A program made the translations under genes and the position numbers. The notes under the pieces are model-generated. The model was given only the letters and a program-made list of their open reading frames with translations, was not told the DNA's origin and did no database searches. A stretch of DNA of 64,000 nt from Pseudomonas sp. S04. GTDB taxonomy: Bacteria; Pseudomonadota; Gammaproteobacteria; Pseudomonadales; Pseudomonadaceae. The DNA is taken from positions 1,990,001-2,054,000 of the forward strand of contig NZ_CP019427.1 in the NCBI RefSeq assembly GCF_009834545.1, written 5' to 3'. Positions within the stretch are counted from its first letter, which is position 1, and every line of letters begins with the position of its first letter. Below are positions 25,043-33,788 of the stretch, piece after piece.

Positions 25043-27607
25043 ATGGACACGAGAGTCAGGCGGGCCCGGCGCATTGATGCGCAAGACTTCTTCGTGCAGA
25101 CCCTGGAGCAATGGGGCGATGCGGTAGTGGTCATCGACGACCAAAGCCGAGTGATGTTTTTTAATGCCGCTGCCGAACGGTTCTGGGGTTGTCCCCGACA
25201 GGACGTAGTGGGCAGTCACGTCGACAGCCTGTTTCCCGAAACCCTGCGCACGGCCGATGATCCCGGTTGCAGCCACGACTTGAGTATCCTGGGCAAGGAT
25301 GGGCAGGCACGCTGGGGCGCGCTGTCCGTCTCCAGGATCACCCTGCAGGGCCGCACCCTCTATGCGGCCTTTCTCAAGGACATCACCCAGACCCGCCTCC
25401 AGGACATCGAACACCGCCTGCTGTCGCTGTCGGTCAATGCCACCCGCTCGGCCACCTGCATTGTCGACGCCGCTGCGCGCCTGCTCTACGTCAATGACGG
25501 CCTGGTGCAACTGCTCGGCTACAGCCGCGAAGAAGTTCTTGGGCTGTCGCCGCTGATGTTTTTTGTGCTCGACACCGAGGTCGATGTGCCGGTGCTACCT
25601 GAACTGGAGCGGATGTTCGGTGGCGAGCCCCATGAAGTCAGCGCCTTGATCAGCAAGCGCAACGGCCAACGGCTGTGGGTGCATGTGTCCTCGGCCCCGG
25701 TGTTCGATGCCCGGGGGCAGGTCGACAACACGGTGATCGTGCTCACCGACATCACCCGCTTCAAATTGCATGAGGTGCTGCAGGACAAGGTGGTCGGCGC
25801 GCTGCTCAAGGAAGAGTCGCTGGAAAACGTACTGGCCCTGATGTGCCAGGAAATCGAACGCATCGCCCCGGAAGTCATCGTCTCGATCCTCAGCGTCGAT
25901 TCCAACGGCATCCTGCACCCACTGGCCAGCCCTGGCTTGCCAGTTGAGTACTCGCGGGCAATCGAAGGCCTGTCGATCGGGCCGATTGCCGGTTCCTGCG
26001 GCACGGCGGCCTACCGGGGCAAGCCGGTGCTGGTCACCGACATCAATCACGACCCGCTGTGGGCGGACTACAAGGCGCTGGCCGAGAAGGCGGGGTTGCG
26101 CGCGTGCTGGTCGATTCCGGTGCGCAACAGCTGCGGCCGCGTGGCCGCCACCTTTGCCCTGTATTTTCGCGAGTGCCGCGGGCCCGATACCCTGCATGCG
26201 CACCTGGTGACCGCCGGTACACACCTGTGCATGCTGGCGCTGGAGCGCGAGGAAGCGCGCCAGGCCATTCGCCGGATGGCGTATTACGATGGCTTGACCG
26301 GCTTGCCCAATCGCAACCTGCTGCTGGCCAAGGCGCAACGCACTATTGCCGAAGTGGCCAAGGAGCAGGCCGAACTGGCCGTGCTGTTTGTCGACCTGGA
26401 TCGCTTCAAGCAGGTCAATGATGCCCTTGGCCATGCGGCCGGCGACGAACTGTTGCAAGTCATGGCCCAGCGCCTGAGCAGTGTGCTGCGTGAGTCGGAC
26501 ATCGTCGGGCGCTTGTCCGGGGATGAGTTCGTGCTGGTTTTGCCGCGACGCAACGCGACCCAGGTCACGCGGTTTCTTGAACGGCTCAAGCGCGTACTGA
26601 GTTTTCCGGCGCCCATTGCCGGGACCTCGGTGGTGTTATCGGCCAGCATCGGCATCAGCCTGTTTCCCGGTGACGGCCAGGACATGGAAAGCTTGCTGCA
26701 GTGCGCCGACATTGCGATGTACCAGGCCAAGCGCGCCGAACGCGGCAGCTTCAGTTTTTTCCTCGAAGAGATGAACCGGATCGCCCAGAGTCGCCTGATT
26801 CTCGAGACCGCGCTGCGCATGGCCCTTGCTGGTGAGGGCCTGGAGCTGGTGTATCAACCGCAGATCAATCTGCACAGCGGGACCTTGGTGGGGGTGGAGG
26901 CGTTGGCGCGTTGGGATCATCCAACCCTGGGCATTATCTCGCCGGAGCGCTTCATCCCCCTGGCCGAGGAGTGCGGGCTGATCAATGAGCTGAGCCAGTG
27001 GGTGCTGCAAACCGCCTGCGGTCAGCTGGCGCAGTGGCGCGAGCAGGGCCTGACGGTGCCGTCGCTGTCGATCAACCTGTCGCCGATCAACTTTCACAAT
27101 CTCAATCTGGCAGCGCAGATTACCCAGCAGTTGCAACGCTACGAATTGCAGGCGGCGGATTTGTGCGTGGAGGTCACGGAGGGGGTGTTGCTGTCCAACA
27201 GCCCCGGCACCGAGCAAACCTTGAAAGAGCTGCATGCCCTGGGGGTGCGCCTGGCCATCGATGACTTTGGCACCGGTTATTCCAGCCTGGGTTACTTGCG
27301 CCACCTGCCGATCAGTGAGCTGAAGCTGGACAAGAGTTTTGTCGATGACCTGGAGTGCGATGCCTCCTGCCGCGCCCTCAGCGAATCGGTGATTGGCATC
27401 GGCAGGGGCCTGTCCTTGCTGGTGGTGGCCGAAGGCATCGAGCACGCGGCCCAGCGCGACATCCTCAAGGCGCAAGGCTACGAGGTCGGGCAGGGCTACT
27501 TCTTCTCGGTACCGCTTCCGGCCGGGGCGTTCAGGCAATGGTTGCTGGCGTGCCAGGGCATGGTGCCGCCCATGAGCCACGAGAGCCCGTTGGCGGCGCT
27601 GGAGTAA
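25043..27607 (+). CDS. DosP-like PAS-PAS-GAF-GGDEF-EAL cyclic-di-GMP protein
   Basis: An 854-residue soluble signalling protein. Domains in order: PAS 1 (about 12-120), PAS 2 (125-245), GAF (255-405), GGDEF (415-575) and EAL (590-840). The GGDEF motif is SGDEF at 492-496, a variant often still compatible with GTP binding. The EAL domain keeps EALAR (619-623), INLS, EVTE, DDFGTGYSS, LKLDKSF, VAEGIE and GQGYFFS, so phosphodiesterase activity is predicted. The layout and the sequence MFFNAAAERFWG resemble E. coli DosP. The segment that carries the haem-ligand His in DosP is shortened here. A start at 25007 (12 residues longer) is possible. Confidence 0.9.
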   Translation: MDTRVRRARRIDAQDFFVQTLEQWGDAVVVIDDQSRVMFFNAAAERFWGCPRQDVVGSHVDSLFPETLRTADDPGCSHDLSILGKDGQARWGALSVSRITLQGRTLYAAFLKDITQTRLQDIEHRLLSLSVNATRSATCIVDAAARLLYVNDGLVQLLGYSREEVLGLSPLMFFVLDTEVDVPVLPELERMFGGEPHEVSALISKRNGQRLWVHVSSAPVFDARGQVDNTVIVLTDITRFKLHEVLQDKVVGALLKEESLENVLALMCQEIERIAPEVIVSILSVDSNGILHPLASPGLPVEYSRAIEGLSIGPIAGSCGTAAYRGKPVLVTDINHDPLWADYKALAEKAGLRACWSIPVRNSCGRVAATFALYFRECRGPDTLHAHLVTAGTHLCMLALEREEARQAIRRMAYYDGLTGLPNRNLLLAKAQRTIAEVAKEQAELAVLFVDLDRFKQVNDALGHAAGDELLQVMAQRLSSVLRESDIVGRLSGDEFVLVLPRRNATQVTRFLERLKRVLSFPAPIAGTSVVLSASIGISLFPGDGQDMESLLQCADIAMYQAKRAERGSFSFFLEEMNRIAQSRLILETALRMALAGEGLELVYQPQINLHSGTLVGVEALARWDHPTLGIISPERFIPLAEECGLINELSQWVLQTACGQLAQWREQGLTVPSLSINLSPINFHNLNLAAQITQQLQRYELQAADLCVEVTEGVLLSNSPGTEQTLKELHALGVRLAIDDFGTGYSSLGYLRHLPISELKLDKSFVDDLECDASCRALSESVIGIGRGLSLLVVAEGIEHAAQRDILKAQGYEVGQGYFFSVPLPAGAFRQWLLACQGMVPPMSHESPLAALE

Positions 27608-27624
27608 GCCCAGGGCTGCGCCTT

Positions 27625-28566
27625 TCAGTCCGCCAGGGTGAAGACCAACGCCTTCAAGCCGCTTTGCACATCGATATCCGGAAACTCCGGCGGGTTGTCC
27701 AGGCGTTCGACGAAACGCAGGCTCGGGGCTTCGCGGGTGACGCCGTCGATCAGGAAGTCGGCGCCGAAGGCCGGGTCGTTCATACAGGCCAGCACCGTGC
27801 CCTGCGGCGCGAGCAGTTCCGGCAGGCGACGCAACACCCGTTGATAGTCCTTGGTCAGCAGGAAGCTGCCTTTCTGGAACGACGGCGGATCGATGATCAC
27901 CAGGTCGTAAGGTCCGTTATTGATCACCTTGCCCCAGGATTTGAACAGGTCGTGGCCGAGGAAGCTCACCTGGCTCAGGTCGTGGCCGTTCAGGCGGTGG
28001 TTGTCGCGCCCGCGACTCAGGGCGGCACGGGACATGTCGAGGTTGACCACGTGCTCGGCGCCGCCCTCGATGGCCGCCACCGAGAAGCCGCAGGTGTAGG
28101 CGAACAGGTTCAACACCCGCTTGCCCTGGGCCTGGGCCTTGACCCAGTTGCGCCCGTAGCGCATGTCGAGGAACAAGCCGGCGTTCTGCTTTTTACCCAG
28201 GTCGATGCGATAGCGCAGGCCGCCTTCGGTCAGCGTCCACTCGTCGATTTCCGGCCCCAGCAGCCACTCGGTGGTGCTTTGTGGCAGATAGCGGTGTTGC
28301 AACAGCAACGTGTGGGCCGCGCTCGCCTGCCACTGCGGCGTCTGGCTGATCTGCCGCAGCATCTGTTGCAAGGCCTGCAACTGCTGCGGTTCGGGTTCCT
28401 TGAACAGCGCGACCAGCACAATGCCCTGCAGCCAGTCCACGGTCAGTTGCTCCAGGCCCGGCCAGCAACGCCCGCGTCCGTGAAACAGGCGGCGGGTTTC
28501 TGCGGGTGGGGCTGCCAGGGCCGTCAACAGATGGTCGTGCAGGGTGGCGAGGGCTTCAGGGGTCAT
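27625..28566 (-). CDS. SAM-dependent methyltransferase (RlmI/RlmK-like rRNA methylase)
   Basis: A 313-residue class I methyltransferase. Residues 1-100 form a substrate-recognition region. SAM motif I is VLNLFAYTCGFSVAAIEGGA at about 151-170, and the catalytic DPPSFQKGSF motif follows. This resembles the methylase domain of RlmI or of the RlmL C-terminus that modify 23S rRNA. The PUA domain expected in true RlmI is absent, so a specific target is not assigned. It is convergent with the GGDEF-EAL gene (17 bases between stops). Confidence 0.85.
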   Translation of the reverse strand: MTPEALATLHDHLLTALAAPPAETRRLFHGRGRCWPGLEQLTVDWLQGIVLVALFKEPEPQQLQALQQMLRQISQTPQWQASAAHTLLLQHRYLPQSTTEWLLGPEIDEWTLTEGGLRYRIDLGKKQNAGLFLDMRYGRNWVKAQAQGKRVLNLFAYTCGFSVAAIEGGAEHVVNLDMSRAALSRGRDNHRLNGHDLSQVSFLGHDLFKSWGKVINNGPYDLVIIDPPSFQKGSFLLTKDYQRVLRRLPELLAPQGTVLACMNDPAFGADFLIDGVTREAPSLRFVERLDNPPEFPDIDVQSGLKALVFTLAD

Positions 28567-28662
28567 CGAGCAGGGGCCGGCAAGTCAAAGGGGCGGCATT
28601 TTATACATAAATGGGCCGCCGGGACTTGTAGCATTGGCCACAAATCCCGCCAGCGGCAGGGC

Positions 28663-29340
28663 TCAGAGTCCCAGGTGTTGCAAGGTCGCCTCGGCCGTCG
28701 CTGCCGATGACCCCGGGTTCTGCCCGGTGATCAGGTTGCCGTCGGCCACCACATACGACTGCCAGTCCTCGCCCTTGGAGTAGTGCGCGCCGTGGGCCTT
28801 GAGCATGTCCTCCACCAGGAACGGCACCACCTCGGTCAGGCCGACGGCCGCTTCCTCGGAATTGGTGAAGCCGGTCACCGACTTGCCTTTGACCAGCGGC
28901 TGCCCCTGGGCCTGGGTGTGGCGCAACACCCCTGGCGCATGGCACACCGCGGCCACCGGTTTGCCGGCGCCATACAGCGCTTCGATCAGGGCGATGGAGT
29001 CGCGGTCTTCGGCCAGGTCCCACAGCGGACCATGACCGCCTGGGTAGAACACCGCGTCAAAGTCGCTGGCCTTGATCTGGGCCAGCGGCTCGGTATGGGC
29101 CAGCGCCTGGAAGGCCACCGGGTCCTCGCGAAAGCGCTGGGTAGCCTCGGTCTGTGCGTCGGGGGCGTCGCTCTTCGGGTCGAGCGGCGGTTGCCCGCCC
29201 TTGGGCGAGGCCAGGGTCACGTTGACCCCGGCGTCCTTGAACACGTAGTAGGGTGCGGCGAACTCTTCCAGCCAGAACCCGGTCTTCTCGCCGGTGTTGC
29301 CGAGCCGGTCGTGGGAAGTCAGTACCATCAGGATGTTCAT
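28663..29340 (-). CDS. DJ-1/PfpI family protein (Hsp31/glyoxalase III-like)
   Basis: A 225-residue class I amidotransferase-fold protein. The nucleophile elbow is AAVCHAPGVL, and the FYPGGHGPLWDL motif and the N-terminal sequence TGFWLEEFAAPYYVF are typical of the Hsp31-like branch. Members act as glyoxalase III/deglycase or holding chaperones that limit methylglyoxal damage. The ATG at 29340 has AGAGGTC upstream; a much longer frame is unlikely. It is divergent from the cytochrome b561 gene. Confidence 0.87.
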   Translation of the reverse strand: MNILMVLTSHDRLGNTGEKTGFWLEEFAAPYYVFKDAGVNVTLASPKGGQPPLDPKSDAPDAQTEATQRFREDPVAFQALAHTEPLAQIKASDFDAVFYPGGHGPLWDLAEDRDSIALIEALYGAGKPVAAVCHAPGVLRHTQAQGQPLVKGKSVTGFTNSEEAAVGLTEVVPFLVEDMLKAHGAHYSKGEDWQSYVVADGNLITGQNPGSSAATAEATLQHLGL

Positions 29341-29505
29341 CGTGACCTCTGATTGCCATTGATAAGCCCCCAGGCCAGCAAGCCCGGGACGTCTAACTAT
29401 GGTCGCCAGCGCCAGGAATGCCAGCACTAAAGGACCAAGGGTCATGCGCGCATTTGCACAAGTGCCAGGGTGGATCAACACTGTAGCGATCGGCACGGAG
29501 CACTC

Positions 29506-30051
29506 ATGAACGATAGCTACACCCGCACGGCGGTGTACCTGCACTGGTTGGTAGCGCTGGGACTGATCGGCACCTTTGCCCTGGGTCTCTACATGCCGGA
29601 CCTGGCCCTGTCGCCGACCAAACTCAAGCTTTATTCGTGGCACAAGTGGGCCGGGGTCAGCCTGTTCCTGCTGGTGCTGATCCGCCTCGGCTGGCGCCTG
29701 AGCCATGCCGCGCCACCGCTACCCGCCAGCGTGCCGGTGTTGTTGCGTCGAGTCTCGCGGCTGACCCACGGCCTGATGTATGGGCTGATGCTGATCATCC
29801 CCTTGAGCGGCTGGCTGATGAGTTCAGCCAAGGGTTTCCAGACTGCCTGGTTCGGCATCTTGCCCCTGCCGGACCTGCTGGCCAAGGACGAAGCCCTGGG
29901 CGAGCGCTTGCTGACGCTGCATCAAAGCCTGAATTACGGCCTGCTGGCGCTGGTCCTGCTGCATACCGGTGCGGCGCTCAAGCATCACTTCATCGACCGC
30001 GATGACGTGCTGCGCCGCATGCTGGCGTTCCGCCAAAAAGCTGATCCCTGA
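29506..30051 (+). CDS. Cytochrome b561 (CybB family)
   Basis: A 181-residue four-helix inner-membrane b-type cytochrome. The candidate haem His residues are in YLHWLVALG, SWHKWAGVSLF, LTHGLMYG and the pair LHQSLNYG/LLHTGAALKHHF. CybB proteins oxidise ubiquinol and pass electrons to superoxide or an unknown acceptor. The start with GGAG eight bases upstream was chosen over a longer frame. It is the first of three tightly spaced genes, followed 19 bases later by yceI, an association also known from E. coli (yceJ-yceI). Confidence 0.92.
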   Translation: MNDSYTRTAVYLHWLVALGLIGTFALGLYMPDLALSPTKLKLYSWHKWAGVSLFLLVLIRLGWRLSHAAPPLPASVPVLLRRVSRLTHGLMYGLMLIIPLSGWLMSSAKGFQTAWFGILPLPDLLAKDEALGERLLTLHQSLNYGLLALVLLHTGAALKHHFIDRDDVLRRMLAFRQKADP

Positions 30052-30070
30052 CTGCCGGCTGGAGCCTGTC

Positions 30071-30646
30071 ATGAACCATCGAACAGCGACCGTCACCCTG
30101 GTGCTCGCCATGCTCGCGTGCGGCTCGTCGAGTGCGGCGCAGTACCGGCAAGTCAACCCGAGCGCCAGCCAGGTCAGCTTCACCTACAACCAGATGGGCG
30201 CCCGGGTCTACGGCACTTTCAGCCGGTTCGAGGCGACCATCGATTTCGACTCGACCAACCCCTCGGCGGCGCATGCCGGGATCATCATCGAGCTGACCAG
30301 CATTGACGCCGGCAACCCCGACGCCAATAGCGAATTGCAAAAGCCCGGTTGGTTCGACACGGCGGTCTATCCCCAGGCCCGGTTCGAATCGCAAAGCGTC
30401 ACCGCCCTGGGCGATAACCTGTACCAGGTTGACGGCCAACTGACGCTCAAGGGCCTGACCCGCGAGGTTGGCGCGCGGATCGCCCTGAAGCCGGAAAGCG
30501 GCATCGGTATTTTTGACGGCACCTTCATTCTCAAGCGCGGCGACTTCAATATTGGTGATGGCGAGTGGGCGGACTACGGTGTGGTCTCCAACGAAATCAA
30601 CATCCGTTTTCGGGTCGTGGCGCCCGAGCAGGAAGTGTCGAGGTGA
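30071..30646 (+). CDS. YceI-family periplasmic lipid-binding protein
   Basis: A 191-residue exported protein. The signal peptide MNHRTATVTLVLAMLACGSS is cleaved near SSAA/QY (residue 23). The rest matches the YceI beta-barrel family, with VSFTYNQMGARVYGTFSRFE and the VDGQLTLKGLTREV repeat-like strand. Family members bind isoprenoid quinone or fatty-acid-like molecules in the periplasm. Together with the b561 gene this suggests a quinone-linked periplasmic role. GGAGCC lies close upstream of the ATG. Confidence 0.92.
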   Translation: MNHRTATVTLVLAMLACGSSSAAQYRQVNPSASQVSFTYNQMGARVYGTFSRFEATIDFDSTNPSAAHAGIIIELTSIDAGNPDANSELQKPGWFDTAVYPQARFESQSVTALGDNLYQVDGQLTLKGLTREVGARIALKPESGIGIFDGTFILKRGDFNIGDGEWADYGVVSNEINIRFRVVAPEQEVSR

Positions 30647-30649
30647 ACG

Positions 30650-31186
30650 ATGCGCAAGCAACCGGAGCTGCCCAGCAAGCGACTGTTTTTCGCCTTGCCT
30701 TGTGAGCCGCCGCAGTGCCGGGCCATTGCTCAATGGCGCAGTAGCCTGGGGCACCTTGAAGGGCGGCCGATTGCCGCGCAGAACTTTCACCTGACCCTGA
30801 TGTTTCTCGGCGAAGTAGCCGTGACTCAACTCCCCGGCATTTGCGCGGCCGCCGCCCAAGTGCGCGTGCCCGGCGAACCGTTGCGGGTCAGGCTCGACCA
30901 ATTGCAGGCCTGGCACCGCGCCGGGATGCTGTTACTGGTGCCCAGCGAGCCAGCGCCAGCCTTGCTGCAACTGGTGTATGCCTTGCAACAGGCGATGCTG
31001 GCGCTGGGTTTTGTCGATGCGCCTCGGGAATACCGTGCGCACCTGAGCCTGGTCCGCGACTTTCACGCGCCGGTGCCCGAAGCCGACAGCGCTCCGGACT
31101 TTGTGCTCGATGCCCGGCACTTCGTGTTGTTCGAGTCCCACAAGGGGCGTTACCGAGCGTTGGCGCAGTGGCCGCTTGAGCCTTGA
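30650..31186 (+). CDS. thpR: RNA 2',3'-cyclic phosphodiesterase (ThpR/LigT)
   Basis: A 178-residue 2H-phosphoesterase. The two catalytic HxT/S-L motifs are HLTLMFLG and HLSLVRDF, spaced as in LigT/ThpR, and the N-terminus KRLFFALPCEPPQ is typical. It hydrolyses 2',3'-cyclic phosphates and can ligate tRNA halves in vitro. It begins three bases after the yceI stop, so it is in the same operon as the b561 and YceI genes, an odd partnership. Confidence 0.93.
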   Translation: MRKQPELPSKRLFFALPCEPPQCRAIAQWRSSLGHLEGRPIAAQNFHLTLMFLGEVAVTQLPGICAAAAQVRVPGEPLRVRLDQLQAWHRAGMLLLVPSEPAPALLQLVYALQQAMLALGFVDAPREYRAHLSLVRDFHAPVPEADSAPDFVLDARHFVLFESHKGRYRALAQWPLEP

Positions 31187-31217
31187 GCGGCGCCTGCGCC
31201 AGCGGTTACGCCGCTTG

Positions 31218-32591
31218 CTAGCTGATAACGCGGTAGCACGGCACGTACGCCGCGCCGCCGGGCAGCTTCATCCGGTGCTGGGCAACAAAGGCCTGCAGCA
31301 GTTTGTCCAGCGGTTGCATGATTGCCGCATCGCCATGGATCTCGTAAGGGCCATGTTCCTCGATCAAGCGAATACCCATGTCCTTGACGTTGCCGGCAAC
31401 GATCCCGGAGAACGCCCGGCGCAGGTTGGCCGCCCGTTCATGGGCGGGCAGGTCGAGGCGCAGTTGCAGGCTGGCCATGTTTTCGTGGGTCGGGTCGAAC
31501 GGACGCTGGAAACCCTCGTCGATCTTCAGCAGCCAGTTGAAGTGGAAGGCGTCGTTGCGCTCGCGGCGGAACTGCTTGACCGCCTTGAGCCCCTGGACCA
31601 TCTGCCGGGCCACCTGGGCCGGGTCGTCGATGATGATCTCGTAGTGGCTTTGCGCTTCTTCGCCCAGGGTGGCGCCGACGAAGGCATGCAGTTGCTGGAA
31701 GTACGGCGCGGCACTGCGCGGGCCAGTGAGGATCACCGGGAAGGGCAGGTCGCGGTTGTCCGGGTGCATCAGGATCCCGAGCAGGTAGAGGAACTCCTCG
31801 GCCGTGCCGGCGCCGCCGGGGAAAATGATGATGCCGTGGCCGACGCGGACGAAGGCTTCCAGGCGTTTCTCGATGTCCGGCAGGATCACCAGTTCGTTGA
31901 CGATCGGGTTCGGTGCCTCGGCGGCGATGATCCCAGGCTCCGTCAGGCCCAGGTAGCGGCCGTTGGTGATTCGCTGTTTGGCGTGGGAAATGGTTGCGCC
32001 CTTCATCGGGCCTTTCATCACGCCTGGTCCGCAACCGGTGCAGACGTCCAGGCTGCGCAAGCCCAGTTCGTGGCCGACTTTCTTGGTGTACTGGTATTCC
32101 TCGGTGCTGATGGAGTGACCGCCCCAGCACACGACGATCTTCGGCTCGACGCCGGGGCGCAGGGTGCGGGCGTTGCGCAGCAGGTGGAAGACGTAGTCGC
32201 TGATGCCTTGCGAAGTACTGAGGTCGATGCGCTGGCTGTCGAGCTCATTCTCGGTGTAGACGATGTCGCGCAGGGCGCTGAACAGCATCTCGCGGGTGCT
32301 GGCGATCATCTCGCCGTCGACGAAGGCATCGGCCGGGGCGTTCAGCAGTTCGAGGCGTACGCCACGGTCCTGCTGGTGAATGCGGATCTCGAAGTCGCGG
32401 TAGGCTTCGAGGATGGTCTTGGCGTTGTCGACATGGGCGCCGGTATTGAGGATGGCCAGGGCGCACTGGCGAAAGAGCGAGTAGATGCTGCCTGTACCCG
32501 CGGCGCTCAGTTGTTGTACTTCGCGTTGGGACAGTGTTTCCAGGCTGCCTTTTGGGCTCACCGACGCATTGATTACTTGTCTTGCTGTCAT
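31218..32591 (-). CDS. ppnN: Pyrimidine/purine nucleotide 5'-monophosphate nucleosidase PpnN
   Basis: A 457-residue LOG-family enzyme matching PpnN (YgdH). The nucleotide-binding LOG signature FPGGAGTAEEFLYLLGIL is present, as are GCGPGVMKGPMKGATISHAK and long N- and C-terminal regulatory parts (RQVINASVSPKGSLETLSQR and ALSGIVAGN-like segment). It cleaves nucleoside monophosphates to base and ribose 5-phosphate and in E. coli is stimulated by (p)ppGpp. The ATG at 32591 is the natural start. It converges on thpR. Confidence 0.93.
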   Translation of the reverse strand: MTARQVINASVSPKGSLETLSQREVQQLSAAGTGSIYSLFRQCALAILNTGAHVDNAKTILEAYRDFEIRIHQQDRGVRLELLNAPADAFVDGEMIASTREMLFSALRDIVYTENELDSQRIDLSTSQGISDYVFHLLRNARTLRPGVEPKIVVCWGGHSISTEEYQYTKKVGHELGLRSLDVCTGCGPGVMKGPMKGATISHAKQRITNGRYLGLTEPGIIAAEAPNPIVNELVILPDIEKRLEAFVRVGHGIIIFPGGAGTAEEFLYLLGILMHPDNRDLPFPVILTGPRSAAPYFQQLHAFVGATLGEEAQSHYEIIIDDPAQVARQMVQGLKAVKQFRRERNDAFHFNWLLKIDEGFQRPFDPTHENMASLQLRLDLPAHERAANLRRAFSGIVAGNVKDMGIRLIEEHGPYEIHGDAAIMQPLDKLLQAFVAQHRMKLPGGAAYVPCYRVIS

Positions 32592-32815
32592 TCTGGATTC
32601 CCTGAGAACGATGGTCGCGAGCCCGACGGGCTCAATTACATCAGGATAGTCAGCGCCGAAGCGATCGTGCTGCCGTCATCTTCTAGGCGAGCGCCGTTGA
32701 ATGCAAATATCCATGAGCAGTGGTGCACGTGATCGCAATTTGTCTGATAGCGCTGTCCCAAATTTCCTGCGCCTGGCTAACAGTGGCTGCCTCTTTTCCT
32801 GCCACGAGACCCGCC

Positions 32816-33265
32816 ATGGCCCGCCTGCACCTGGAGTTTCCCCACAATCCGTTTTTCTACGCCACCGCCCTGACCGTGCGGGTGACCGACGTCAACGCCG
32901 CCAACCACCTGGCCAACGACTCGATGATCTCGATGATCTCCGAAGCCCGGGCGCGGATGCTGTTCGAGTATGGCGTGAGTGAGGAGGGCATCATTGTCAC
33001 GGACCTGGCGACGGTCTATCGCGCCGAGGCCCACGCCCGTGATCGCCTGCTGTTCGAAGTGGGGTTGATGGACCTCAACAAGTACGGGGGCGACATCATC
33101 TTTCGCATCACCCGGCCGGTCGATGGCACGCTGGTGGCGCTGGCCAAGTCGGGGTTTGTGTTCTTCGACTACGGCGCCGGCAAGGTGGCACCGATGCCGG
33201 CGGACTTCATCTCGCGGTTTCCCGAGGTCAACGTGCTGTTTGCCGCCATGCCTGCGCCGCACTGA
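32816..33265 (+). CDS. Hot-dog acyl-CoA thioesterase family protein
   Basis: A 149-residue single hot-dog-fold protein. The pattern VRVTDVNAANHLANDSMISM followed by ISEARARMLFEYG fits the 4-hydroxybenzoyl-CoA/YbgC thioesterase family, with the usual catalytic Asp in TDVN. Substrate is unknown. A frame open to 32720 contains a hydrophobic prefix, but the ATG at 32816 gives the family's normal length. It is monocistronic between divergent ppnN and the convergent 137-residue gene. Confidence 0.8.
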   Translation: MARLHLEFPHNPFFYATALTVRVTDVNAANHLANDSMISMISEARARMLFEYGVSEEGIIVTDLATVYRAEAHARDRLLFEVGLMDLNKYGGDIIFRITRPVDGTLVALAKSGFVFFDYGAGKVAPMPADFISRFPEVNVLFAAMPAPH

Positions 33266-33333
33266 AACCGCCGCTGAAGATGGAACGGGTGCATACCCGG
33301 GTCTGGAGCAAGGTCAAGACGGGCAGTTGAGCC

Positions 33334-33747
33334 TCAGGCATCACGCAGCAGGTCGTTGGCGTTGAGCAGTTCGTAGGCGATTTGCGGATGGTTTTCCAGG
33401 CCCCGGCGAATCGCCGCCGGGATCGCTTGTCGGGTCTTGCGGCACAGCCCCGGTTGGTCGCGTAGGCGAATGCCGATGCCGCGCATGCTGCGCACCTCGT
33501 GGAAGCTGGGGCTGATTTCCACGCCGATGCCCAGCTGCTCGAACATCCGTTGCTGCAGATGCTCCAGGTCGGCAAGGCTCTTGAGGTTCTCCAGGCGCTC
33601 GAGCAAGCGTTTTTCTTCCTGGCGGGTCAGGTGGAGGATGCGCGGGTCGGCGCCGGGCAGGTCGAGCAACGCCTCACGCCCGCAATCGCAGGCGCCGGGT
33701 GGGCAGGGTTGGCGAATCGGCAATGAGGCTGTCATGGCTTGCAGCAT
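33334..33747 (-). CDS. Conserved protein of unknown function
   Basis: A 137-residue soluble protein. An N-terminal cysteine cluster (PCPPGACDCGREAL) could bind metal. A Glu/Leu-rich helical middle (EEKRLLERLENLKSLADLEH) and an Arg-rich C-terminal part (RGIGIRLRDQPGLCRKTRQA-like) follow. No family is recognised. An ATG at 33735 would give a product four residues shorter. The composition looks like a genuine protein, but expression is unproven. Confidence 0.65.
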   Translation of the reverse strand: MLQAMTASLPIRQPCPPGACDCGREALLDLPGADPRILHLTRQEEKRLLERLENLKSLADLEHLQQRMFEQLGIGVEISPSFHEVRSMRGIGIRLRDQPGLCRKTRQAIPAAIRRGLENHPQIAYELLNANDLLRDA

Positions 33748-33788
33748 AGCCAGATGCGCGTGCTTTTGCTTGTCCTGGCGGTGACCCG

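Noticed and set aside
27355..28710. A 451-codon plus-strand frame overlapping the end of the GGDEF-EAL gene and the methyltransferase gene
   Set aside because: It spans two well-supported genes in other frames and shows no domain.
31101..32732. A 543-codon plus-strand frame opposite ppnN
   Set aside because: ppnN on the minus strand carries the LOG motif and family length; the opposite frame has shadow-like composition.
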